6,049 nt of DNA from Acidiferrobacteraceae bacterium. Lineage in GTDB: Bacteria > Pseudomonadota > Gammaproteobacteria > Arenicellales > UBA868. Positions within the stretch are counted from its first letter, which is position 1. Each line of letters opens with the position of its first letter. The position numbers and the translations under genes were made by a program. Below, one piece after another: positions 1 through 6,049 of this stretch. Where the stretch lies: NCBI GenBank assembly GCA_002731295.1, contig PCBE01000113.1, positions 15,270 to 21,318 on the forward strand, written 5' to 3'. Under the pieces are notes generated by a model. That model saw only the letters and a list, made by a program, of their open reading frames with translations. It was not told the DNA's origin and searched no databases.

Positions 1-26
1 ATTGTTGCGCCAATCTGTATCGCCAT
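1..26 (-). CDS. 5' end of a gene cut by the left edge, possibly a peroxiredoxin
   Basis: Reading leftward from an ATG at 26-24 gives eight complete codons, MAIQIGAT, before the window ends. A GGGGG run at 35-31 lies five bases upstream of the ATG and can serve as a G-rich ribosome binding site, much like the one before the oxidoreductase gene in this window. A promoter candidate lies at a suitable distance upstream (65-94). An N-terminus of the form M-x-I-x-x-G-(D/A) is common in Prx5-type and AhpC/TSA-type peroxiredoxins, which reduce hydroperoxides in the cytoplasm. Eight residues cannot prove that assignment, so the family name is an inference. The gene would be divergent from the threonine aldolase gene. 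Confidence 0.35.
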
Positions 27-64
27 TAAGCCCCCGTTTACGGAAAATATTTTTGTTAGTGCTT

Positions 65-94
65 AGTATCCACAATTGCTACCACACCTGCCAA
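65..94 (-). promoter_or_regulatory. candidate sigma-70 promoter for the left-edge gene
   Basis: On the minus strand a TTGGCA hexamer (94-89, five of six matches to the -35 consensus) is followed after 18 bases by GATACT (70-65, four of six matches to the -10 consensus). Transcription would begin near position 58, leaving a leader of about 32 nt before the ATG at 26. Spacing and position fit, but this is a consensus match by eye only. Confidence 0.4.
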
Positions 95-148
95 TACGTA
101 TCTTAATCCAATCTGTGATTTCCCAGCGCCATGCGATTGCGCCAGTCC

Positions 149-154
149 TATGAT
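149..154 (+). promoter_or_regulatory. -10-like hexamer upstream of the threonine aldolase gene
   Basis: TATGAT matches the -10 consensus at five of six positions and sits in an AT-rich stretch (149-160) about 60 bases before the aldolase start. No convincing -35 hexamer lies 16-18 bases upstream, so if it is used it may depend on an activator or be weak. It is the best rightward candidate in the 27-213 intergenic region, where I see no terminator hairpin or riboswitch-like fold. Confidence 0.2.
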
Positions 155-213
155 AAATTATCTGCTCATATCGTGATGTTAGTCGCCCCAACAACTAACA
201 ATGGTATTTCACA

Positions 214-1236
214 TTGGAACCTGTAGTTGACCTGAGAAGTGATACTGTCACTAAACCCAGTATTGGCATGCGCCAGGCGATGCTGAATGCTGATGTGGGC
301 GATGATGTATATGGGGAAGATCCGACGGCCATCACTCTCGAAGCCAAAGCCGCCGAGTTGTTGAAAACAGAATCTGCGCTTTTTGTGACAAGTGGCACCC
401 AGAGCAACCTCCTGGCCCTACTAAGCCATTGCCAGCGTGGAGACGAGTACATTGCGGGTAGCCAGGCACACAGCTACCTCGAAGAAGGCGGGGGCGGGGC
501 TGTTTTAGCCAGCATTCAGCCACAACCAATTGAAAACAATCACGACGGCACCATCGACTTGAACAAAGTCGAAGCTGCGATCAAACCAGATGACTTTCAC
601 TACGCTACGACCCGGCTATTCTGCCTAGAAAATACCTTTTTTGGACAGCCACTCCCCATTACCTACCTTGAAGAGGCTGCCTCACTGGCGCGACACCATG
701 GGTTATCGCTACATCTAGATGGTGCTCGTCTATTCAATGCGGCTATCAAACAGAATGTGCCAGCACATGAGATTGCCCAGCATTTTGATTCCATATCGGC
801 TTGTCTTTCCAAAGGCCTGGGTGCCCCGATGGGGTCAGTCCTCTGCGGAACCAGAAAATTTATTCGGGACGCCAGACGCTGGAGAAAGATGTTGGGAGGG
901 GGGTGGCGACAAGCCGGCATTGTGGCATCGGCTGGACTCTACGCGCTCGAGCACAATATTGAACGCCTGTCCCGCGACCACACAAATGCGTTCCTCCTTT
1001 CAAGGTTACTTGAGCAGATCGATGGATTGGTTGTTGACAAACCAAGGGAACGAACAAATATGGTCTTTGTAACCGTGCCCGAAGACATTGTCCCCGAGCT
1101 AACATCCAGACTTCGAAAGGCCGGTATTCTAATCTCCTGTGAGTACAATCCAATCAGACTGGTAACCCATCTGGACATTGATGAACCCGCGATCTATCGC
1201 TCAGCAGACGCTTTCCGACACGCTTTAACCCATTAG
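214..1236 (+). CDS. ltaE: low-specificity L-threonine aldolase
   Basis: This is a cytoplasmic PLP enzyme of fold type I that cleaves L-threonine and L-allo-threonine to glycine and acetaldehyde. The 340-residue product is close to the E. coli LtaE length (333). Family landmarks appear in order: the N-terminal DLRSDTVTKP (residues 6-15), SGTQSN (60-65) for phosphate binding, His86 in QAHSYLEEGG at the position that stacks on the PLP ring in LtaE, HLDGAR (167-172) with Asp169 and Arg172, the PLP-binding Lys200 in LSKGLGAP, the GGGWRQAG loop, and Arg315 in IRLVTHLD, the expected carboxylate-binding arginine. Catalytic residues look intact. The start is odd: the only usable in-frame initiator before the conserved block is TTG at 214, after an in-frame stop at 196-198, and no Shine-Dalgarno sequence precedes it. 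An ATG at 201 is in another frame (see findings). The gene converges on the oxidoreductase gene with a 25-bp gap. The family call is secure; the exact start is not. Confidence 0.95.
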   Translation: MEPVVDLRSDTVTKPSIGMRQAMLNADVGDDVYGEDPTAITLEAKAAELLKTESALFVTSGTQSNLLALLSHCQRGDEYIAGSQAHSYLEEGGGGAVLASIQPQPIENNHDGTIDLNKVEAAIKPDDFHYATTRLFCLENTFFGQPLPITYLEEAASLARHHGLSLHLDGARLFNAAIKQNVPAHEIAQHFDSISACLSKGLGAPMGSVLCGTRKFIRDARRWRKMLGGGWRQAGIVASAGLYALEHNIERLSRDHTNAFLLSRLLEQIDGLVVDKPRERTNMVFVTVPEDIVPELTSRLRKAGILISCEYNPIRLVTHLDIDEPAIYRSADAFRHALTH

Positions 1237-1261
1237 GCCCTGATTACCGGAATTTCATTCG

Positions 1262-4200
1262 TCAGGCAGCGTCCTCCACATCAACCGGCCGCATCTCAAA
1301 CTCTGACCAAAGTTTTTCTGCCGTCATCTGCGTTTTGCTCGCCTTAGCGCTCTTGATATGCCCAAAACCTCGAATAGAGAGCGGCAGTAGAGCGATCTCA
1401 ATCGCTGCATCGAGGTTGCTAGCAGACAGTCCGGCACACAGATTGCTGACAGTCTGCTCGTAGTCCCTGACCAACTGCTGATCAAACACCCTATCCTTAC
1501 TGTATCGAAATGGGTCAAGCACAGTTCCACGAATTCGACGCAACAGAGTCATTATCCTGAATAGCGAGAATATCCATCCGCCAAACGCTCTTTTCTTAAT
1601 CGTGCCATTTTTGCGACTCAGTTTTGACATGCTAGGCGGTGCCAGATTCAGCTTTAGTCGATAGGAACCTTCGAACGTGGACTCTAAGCTCTCCTTAAAG
1701 CGTTTGTCCGTGTACAAGCGAGCAACTTCGTATTCGTCTTTAACAGACAGCAATTTATGGTAAGACCGTGCGATCGCAAGTGTAAGTCGAAAATCAGTTC
1801 CTTCTATGCTGGATTCAACACTTTGTACGGTGTCCACAAGCGCGCGATAACGTCTGGCATATCTTCTATTCTGATAAGCCACCAAATGACTTTCCAGCCG
1901 CTCCACTGTTTGTGCAACAGTTTCGTCTATAGCGACTGGCTGGCTGGCCGGAAAAGAACTCAGCAAGCGCGCAACTTCATCAGGCTTTGCTGCTGCCGCC
2001 CGGCCCATTCGAAATGCCTGAACATTCATCTCAACTGCCCGTCCGTTGAGTTCAATAGCCTTTTCAATCGCAACCGAAGGCACAGGTATACCCCCAAGCT
2101 GGTACCCAAAACCCAAAATCATCAAATTTCCAGCAATCGATTCCCCAAAAGCTGCTGTAGCAACCGCCGTTGAATCGACTGTATGAAGAGAACTTCCAAC
2201 ACAATCTCGAATAGAGGACAACAGTCTCTCTAATGGGAATTGAGTGTCTGGATCCTCAATAAAATCACCGGACATCTGCTGATGGGTATTAATGACAGCG
2301 ACCGTGCCTGATCTCAATTTCCTTAAACTTTCAACAGAAGCAGAGGTCACAACATCGCAGCCGAGCAAAAGATCCGCGCCACTGTCGGCAACATGAGTGG
2401 CGCTGATATCCTCCGGCTTCTCTGCAAGAACAATATAGCTGGTAACAGCACCGCCTTTCTGTGCCAGGCCAGCCATATCCAACACGGAACAACCCTTACC
2501 CGCGAGATGGGCAGCCATACCCAATATCGCACCGACAGTAACGACACCCGTTCCCCCTATGCCTGTCAGCAGAATACTGTAATGCCCGCTAATAGGGGTC
2601 ACTTCGGGCTCGAGTAGCAAAGACTCCGCCAGCGCCTGAAAACCAGTGTTGCTGTGCCCCTTTTTAAGAGATCCCCCAATCACCGTTACAAAACTCGGAC
2701 AAAAACCCGACCGACAGGAATAATCCATATTACAGGCCGACTGATTTATCGCCCTTTTCCGCCCGAATGCCGTCTCTACAGGCACCAAAGCGACACAATT
2801 CGATTGGGTTCCACAATCGCCACAACCTTCGCAAACAGCTTCATTGATAAACAATCGCTTATCAGGAATGGCCATTTCACCCCGACGACGCCGACGGCGT
2901 TTTTCCGCCGCACAGGTCTGATCATAAACAATCACACTGGTGCCAGTAATCTCGCGCATCTCGCGTTGGACTTGATCAAGCTGATCCCGATGGTGGAATG
3001 TGGTACCGGGTGCCCATTGAATGGCTTTTGAATATTTCTTCAGGTCATCCGACACAACCGCAATGCGCCTGACCCCTTCCGCGTGAACCTGGCGCGTGAT
3101 GATCGCCGGATCCAGCGAACCATCTACACGCTGACCACCGGTCATCGCGACCGCATCGTTGTGGAGTATCTTGTAGGTAATATTGACACCCGCTGTGACG
3201 CTGGCTCGGACCGCGAGAATCCCGGAATGGAAATAAGTACCGTCGCCAATATTCTGAAAAACGTGCTTTGCCCCACTAAATGGACTTTCCCCGATCCAAC
3301 TGGACCCTTCCGCCCCCATCTGGGTAAAACCAGCGGTGTTTCTGTTCATCCACACCGCCATGAAATGGCACCCTATACCTGCCATCGCCCGACTTCCATC
3401 GGGTACTACAGTAGAACTGCTGTGCGGACACCCGGCACAAAAATAAGGTGTGCGAACCATCCCTGGCGATCTCAAGTTGTCACGTGTTTGCCGCGCCTTG
3501 AGCGCCTCGATCTGTGTGGTCAAGTCTTCGTTACCGGTGGCGCTGACCAATCGCTCGCCTATCGACAGCGCTATATCCATCGCTTCCAGCCGCCCGTGCG
3601 CTGGAAACAAACTCTCCCCGTTTTCAGCACTTTTGCCTACGATAGTTGGCGCATTGGACGTACCATAGAGAATTTCTCGAATCTGCTGTTCGATAAGTCC
3701 GCGCTTTTCTTCAACAACGATAAGTCGTTTCAGACCTTGCGCGAAGGTACGGACCCCATTTGGCTCAAGAGGCCAGGACATTCCGACTTTATAGAGTTTC
3801 AGGCCCAGGGCCATTGCACGAATTTCGTCGATATTCAGTTCTAACAGCGCACGCCTGACATCTAGGTAGGATTTGCCAGTAGTCACGATACCCGTATGGG
3901 CATCGGAGTCACCCATAATCTGGCGATCTATTGGATTGGTGCTAGCGAAAGCCTTGACTCCCTCGAGCTTGTATCGGTGAAGTCGCTCCTCCTGCTCAAG
4001 AAATCCGTCGGGCCAACGAATGTGCACCCCGCCATTGGGCAAAATAAAATCCCCGGGTACTTCGGTTTGAATTCGGTCAACTGACACCGAGACCGAGGCG
4101 GATGCCTCCACTGTGTCATGTACGCATTTAAGGCCCACCCAGCAACCGCTGTAGCGAGATAATGACCAGCCGTAGAGCCCATAATCCAGAATATCCTGAA

Positions 4201-4726
4201 CTCCAGCTGGATTGAGAACTGGTACCATTGCATTAACCAGCGAATACTCACTCTGGTGGGCTGTGGTCGACGATTCACAGGTATGATCATCCCCCAGTAA
4301 CAGTAGAACCCCGCCATTAGGGGACGTTCCCGCTAGATTTCCGTGCCGTATCGCATCACCCGAACGGTCTACACCAGGACCCTTTGCGAACCACATCGCA
4401 AACACACCGTCATATAAGCCATCACCACCCAGATTGGACTGCTGAGTACCCCAGACTGCTGTTGCGCCAAGGTCCTCGTTAACCGCTGGCGCAAACTTAA
4501 CCCGATCCCGGGTCAAGTGTTCTTGAGCGAGCAAAAGTTGCTGGTCCAGGCCACCAAGGGGAGAACCACGGTATCCCGTCACAAAACCTGCGGTATTAAG
4601 CCCATTAGCCTGATCTTTCTGTGACTGGAGCATGGGGAGTCGAACCAGTGCCTGAATCCCGGACACAAATATTTGACCCTTTTCGAGCGTATACTTGTCA
4701 TCGAGCGCAACGTCTCGCAGTTTCAT
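1262..4726 (-). CDS. fused indolepyruvate ferredoxin oxidoreductase (IorA-IorB type, with C-terminal DUF6537)
   Basis: This enzyme family oxidatively decarboxylates aryl pyruvates such as indolepyruvate, made by transamination of aromatic amino acids, to aryl-acetyl-CoA and passes electrons to ferredoxin. It is cytoplasmic. In 1154 residues I see an N-terminal pyrimidine-binding TPP domain with GYRGSPLGG (51-59); a CxxC motif (Cys430, Cys433); the TPP-diphosphate domain with GDG (494-496) and Asn523; an Arg-rich linker (609-615); cysteines 632, 635, 638 and 644 followed by 665, 671 and 676, likely iron-sulfur ligands; an IorB/POR-gamma domain beginning with GIGGTG (722-727); and a C-terminal DUF6537 region (about 940-1145) with the IRGFGH signature. 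Archaeal enzymes split these parts between two subunits. The length and order are normal for the fused proteobacterial form and no frame break is seen. The ATG at 4726 is preferred because an AGGGGGG ribosome binding site precedes it; a GTG at 4741 would add five residues. No ferredoxin or CoA-ligase gene lies in the window. The physiological substrate is inferred from the family; phenylpyruvate is equally possible. Confidence 0.95.
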   Translation of the reverse strand: MKLRDVALDDKYTLEKGQIFVSGIQALVRLPMLQSQKDQANGLNTAGFVTGYRGSPLGGLDQQLLLAQEHLTRDRVKFAPAVNEDLGATAVWGTQQSNLGGDGLYDGVFAMWFAKGPGVDRSGDAIRHGNLAGTSPNGGVLLLLGDDHTCESSTTAHQSEYSLVNAMVPVLNPAGVQDILDYGLYGWSLSRYSGCWVGLKCVHDTVEASASVSVSVDRIQTEVPGDFILPNGGVHIRWPDGFLEQEERLHRYKLEGVKAFASTNPIDRQIMGDSDAHTGIVTTGKSYLDVRRALLELNIDEIRAMALGLKLYKVGMSWPLEPNGVRTFAQGLKRLIVVEEKRGLIEQQIREILYGTSNAPTIVGKSAENGESLFPAHGRLEAMDIALSIGERLVSATGNEDLTTQIEALKARQTRDNLRSPGMVRTPYFCAGCPHSSSTVVPDGSRAMAGIGCHFMAVWMNRNTAGFTQMGAEGSSWIGESPFSGAKHVFQNIGDGTYFHSGILAVRASVTAGVNITYKILHNDAVAMTGGQRVDGSLDPAIITRQVHAEGVRRIAVVSDDLKKYSKAIQWAPGTTFHHRDQLDQVQREMREITGTSVIVYDQTCAAEKRRRRRRGEMAIPDKRLFINEAVCEGCGDCGTQSNCVALVPVETAFGRKRAINQSACNMDYSCRSGFCPSFVTVIGGSLKKGHSNTGFQALAESLLLEPEVTPISGHYSILLTGIGGTGVVTVGAILGMAAHLAGKGCSVLDMAGLAQKGGAVTSYIVLAEKPEDISATHVADSGADLLLGCDVVTSASVESLRKLRSGTVAVINTHQQMSGDFIEDPDTQFPLERLLSSIRDCVGSSLHTVDSTAVATAAFGESIAGNLMILGFGYQLGGIPVPSVAIEKAIELNGRAVEMNVQAFRMGRAAAAKPDEVARLLSSFPASQPVAIDETVAQTVERLESHLVAYQNRRYARRYRALVDTVQSVESSIEGTDFRLTLAIARSYHKLLSVKDEYEVARLYTDKRFKESLESTFEGSYRLKLNLAPPSMSKLSRKNGTIKKRAFGGWIFSLFRIMTLLRRIRGTVLDPFRYSKDRVFDQQLVRDYEQTVSNLCAGLSASNLDAAIEIALLPLSIRGFGHIKSAKASKTQMTAEKLWSEFEMRPVDVEDAA

Positions 4727-4729
4727 CTG

Positions 4730-4736
4730 CCCCCCT
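4730..4736 (-). promoter_or_regulatory. ribosome binding site that decides the oxidoreductase start
   Basis: On the minus strand AGGGGGG ends three bases before the ATG at 4726. It can pair with the 16S 3' end if one G-U wobble is allowed. The alternative GTG at 4741 lies upstream of this run and has no comparable purine-rich element, so the site favours the 1154-residue product. Confidence 0.55.
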
Positions 4737-4866
4737 GGCACATTAGCTACCGGACAATTTCAACTCCATAATCCTACCAGTTCCATCTGAACCCTGTATT
4801 CCCTAATCTCGGCTCGTTAAATACCACACTCTTCTTACACCTATAGCCTTACAGTACAGAATCTCG
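4737..4866. promoter_or_regulatory. shared divergent regulatory region between the oxidoreductase and the AraC-family regulator
   Basis: About 130 bp of AT-richer, non-coding sequence separates two genes transcribed away from each other, so both promoters must lie here or within the genes. I find no strong -35/-10 pair in either direction. Weak elements are CATAAT (4767-4772, plus), CTATAG (4841-4846, plus) and a short inverted repeat GTTC-N5-GAAC (4780-4792). A CTTACA hexamer occurs twice (4834-4839 and 4848-4853), 14 bp apart, just before the regulator start. Lack of good core promoters is compatible with activator-dependent transcription, but no operator can be assigned with confidence. 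Confidence 0.45.
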
Positions 4867-5871
4867 ATGAGCACACACCCTGCGCCGACACGATTCGGGT
4901 TTTTGTTGTGTCCAGACTTCACGCTGATCGCGTTGTCTTCTGCTATAGAACCATTGCGCATGGCCAACAGAATCAGTGGTCGCAGCCTCTACGAGTACTC
5001 TCTTTTTAGCTTCGATGGCGGGGACGTTAGATCAAGTAGTGGACTGGATCTAGCGCCGGTCTCAAAACTAACTGGTCGCGAACAACTCGATGCGCTTTTT
5101 CTTTGCGCCGGAACGACACTCGATAGTGCATGGGATCCGATCGTGGTCTCTCAGTTAAAACCTCTGATTCGACGCAAGATTATTATTGGTGGGATCTGCA
5201 CGGGGAGCTATCTCCTAGCTCGCACCGGACTGCTTAACGGCTACCGATGCACCATCCACTGGGAGAACATCTTTGATATGCACGATGAATTTCCGGAACT
5301 GATTGTGTCCTCGGAACTCTTTGAACTTGATCGGGAACGCTATACCTGCTCTGGTGGTACTGCGCCATTGGATATGATGCTGACTCTCGTCGTTCGTGAC
5401 CATGGCACCGAATTAGCCACTTCAATCTCTGAGCAATTTATCTGCGAGCGAATACGTGATTCTAAAGATCGGCAACGGATACCACTTCGACAACGTTTCG
5501 GAGCTAGCCAACCTAAGTTAGTCGATGCGGTCGAACTGATGGAAAGCAACATTGAAGAACCCATGAGCTTGGATGAACTCGCCCGCCACGTCGGGATTTC
5601 CCGCCGACAGATGGAACGAATATTTCAAAAACACCTGAATTGCGTGCCCACCCGTTACTACCTGGAACTCCGCCTACGCAGAGCACGAGAACTTCTATTG
5701 CGGACTCCAAGATCAATCGTCGATGTAGCCTTTTCGTGTGGATTCGTCTCTGCGCCACACTTTAGCAAATGCTATCGAGACTTTTTCGGAAAACCGCCGC
5801 GCGAAGAACGACAAAGCAAATCTCAGTCCAGCACAAACAAAGAGGCGGTTTCCACCGGGTCCGCAGTTTGA
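4867..5871 (+). CDS. GlxA-family AraC-type transcriptional regulator, GbdR-like
   Basis: A 334-residue DNA-binding regulator with two domains. Residues about 9-190 form a DJ-1/PfpI (class I glutamine amidotransferase-like) ligand-sensing domain, with Cys111 in GGICTGSYLLA, HWEN at 131-134 and the SGGTAPLDMML stretch; in this family the domain binds small molecules and is not expected to be an amidotransferase. Residues about 218-318 are an AraC/XylS double helix-turn-helix domain: LDELARHVGISRRQMERIF is the first motif, and VDVAFSCGFVSAPHFSKCYRDFFG is the second HTH with its conserved tail. From memory, the protein strongly resembles Pseudomonas GbdR, which activates glycine betaine and dimethylglycine catabolism genes; relatives include the carnitine regulator CdhR and the arginine regulator ArgR. 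The ligand here is therefore unknown. The ATG at 4867 starts right before the domain; no strong Shine-Dalgarno sequence is visible. The last 20 or so residues are polar and Ser-rich, probably disordered. Its divergent neighbour, the oxidoreductase, is the first candidate target. Confidence 0.92.
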   Translation: MSTHPAPTRFGFLLCPDFTLIALSSAIEPLRMANRISGRSLYEYSLFSFDGGDVRSSSGLDLAPVSKLTGREQLDALFLCAGTTLDSAWDPIVVSQLKPLIRRKIIIGGICTGSYLLARTGLLNGYRCTIHWENIFDMHDEFPELIVSSELFELDRERYTCSGGTAPLDMMLTLVVRDHGTELATSISEQFICERIRDSKDRQRIPLRQRFGASQPKLVDAVELMESNIEEPMSLDELARHVGISRRQMERIFQKHLNCVPTRYYLELRLRRARELLLRTPRSIVDVAFSCGFVSAPHFSKCYRDFFGKPPREERQSKSQSSTNKEAVSTGSAV

Positions 5872-5900
5872 TTCAATCTGACCACTTCAGAACGAGATGG

Positions 5901-6049
5901 CTATAGTCGCCGCTGTTTAAAAAAATCCTTCAGTCGGCTACTGCAGTCGGCCTCGAGTATCCCTGCAATAACTTGACATCGATGATTAGCCAAGGGGGAT
6001 TCAAGAAGGTTCATGGCTGAACCCGCAGCACCGACCTCCGGATCGCGCG
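5901..6049 (-). CDS. tadA: tRNA-specific adenosine deaminase, C-terminal part, cut by the right edge
   Basis: Translating the minus strand from 6047 down to a TAG at 5903-5901 gives 48 residues before the stop, including VGAAGS-M-LL, a central P-x-x-NH, GIL-x-x-x-C and a final LKDFFKQRR. This spacing is that of the C-terminus of bacterial TadA (in E. coli: GAAGS...NH...G-L-A-x-x-C...L-x-x-FF-x-x-RR). TadA deaminates the wobble adenosine-34 of tRNA-Arg(ACG) to inosine and is usually essential. The zinc-binding HxE and PCxxC motifs would be upstream, outside the window, so catalysis cannot be checked. The protein ends soon after the RR, a shorter tail than in E. coli. The gene converges on the GbdR-like regulator with a 29-bp gap. 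Confidence 0.88.
   Translation of the reverse strand, partial: RDPEVGAAGSAMNLLESPLANHRCQVIAGILEADCSSRLKDFFKQRRL

Noticed and set aside
1..66. A plus-strand frame open from the left edge to a TAG at 64-66, which might be the tail of an upstream gene
   Set aside because: Only 21 residues are visible with no recognisable C-terminus, and the minus-strand start with promoter and ribosome binding site explains the region better.
27..213. Glycine riboswitch or other structured leader upstream of the aldolase
   Set aside because: I see no paired aptamer-like conserved cores or terminator stem; the region is short and shared by two divergent promoters.
719..1072. A 117-codon open frame in a second plus-strand frame within the threonine aldolase gene
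   Set aside because: The aldolase frame carries all conserved residues through this stretch, and the alternative product shows no domain.
1757..2173. A 138-codon plus-strand open frame, antisense to the DUF6537/IorB part
   Set aside because: The translation is Cys/Ser/Arg-rich and resembles no family; it is explained by codon use on the opposite strand.
3083..3844. A 253-codon open frame on the plus strand inside the oxidoreductase gene
   Set aside because: It lies wholly antisense to a well-supported conserved protein, its translation shows no recognisable domain and is low in normal hydrophobic-core patterning, and no ribosome binding site or promoter stands out. It is a shadow of the real gene.
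4834..4853. CTTACA direct repeat as an AraC-family operator
   Set aside because: Six-base repeats 14 bp apart are expected by chance in AT-rich intergenic DNA and the spacing is not typical of AraC-type half-sites; kept only as a note in the intergenic entry.
5930..5952. CAGTCGGC repeated twice within 13 bp near the end of tadA
   Set aside because: It lies inside coding sequence that matches the TadA C-terminus and is too short to be a meaningful repeat.

Overview
The window looks like a piece of ordinary proteobacterial chromosome, most likely from a gammaproteobacterium, with roughly balanced base composition. The evidence is the set of proteins: an E. coli-type low-specificity threonine aldolase, a long fused indolepyruvate ferredoxin oxidoreductase of the kind found in aerobic proteobacteria, a regulator closely resembling Pseudomonas GbdR, and the end of a TadA tRNA deaminase. 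The genus cannot be fixed from sequence reading alone. I see no tRNA or rRNA genes, insertion sequences, CRISPR array or phage genes.

Layout from left to right. Positions 1-26 (minus strand) hold the first codons of a gene running off the left edge; its start resembles a peroxiredoxin, but the piece is too short to be sure. Positions 27-213 are a divergent intergenic region with a fair promoter candidate pointing left and only a -10-like element pointing right. A threonine aldolase gene (214-1236, plus) follows, with an unusual TTG start. After a 25-bp convergent gap comes the largest gene (1262-4726, minus), a single-chain indolepyruvate ferredoxin oxidoreductase. A 140-bp divergent region separates it from a GlxA/GbdR-type AraC-family regulator (4867-5871, plus). 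After a 29-bp convergent gap, the window ends in the 3' part of tadA (5901-6049, minus).

How the genes may work together. The oxidoreductase and the regulator are transcribed divergently from one short region, the classic arrangement of a regulator with its target, so local control of aryl-pyruvate (aromatic amino acid) oxidation is a reasonable hypothesis. The threonine aldolase makes glycine and acetaldehyde. Characterised GbdR relatives sense glycine betaine or related quaternary amines whose breakdown also leads to glycine, so a broader amino-acid or amine catabolism theme is possible but not shown. tadA is housekeeping and probably unrelated.

I did not find evidence for an undescribed system. 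The points most worth a second look are the aldolase start region (a possible one-base frameshift or an overlapping nine-codon upstream ORF) and the regulator/oxidoreductase divergent pair.
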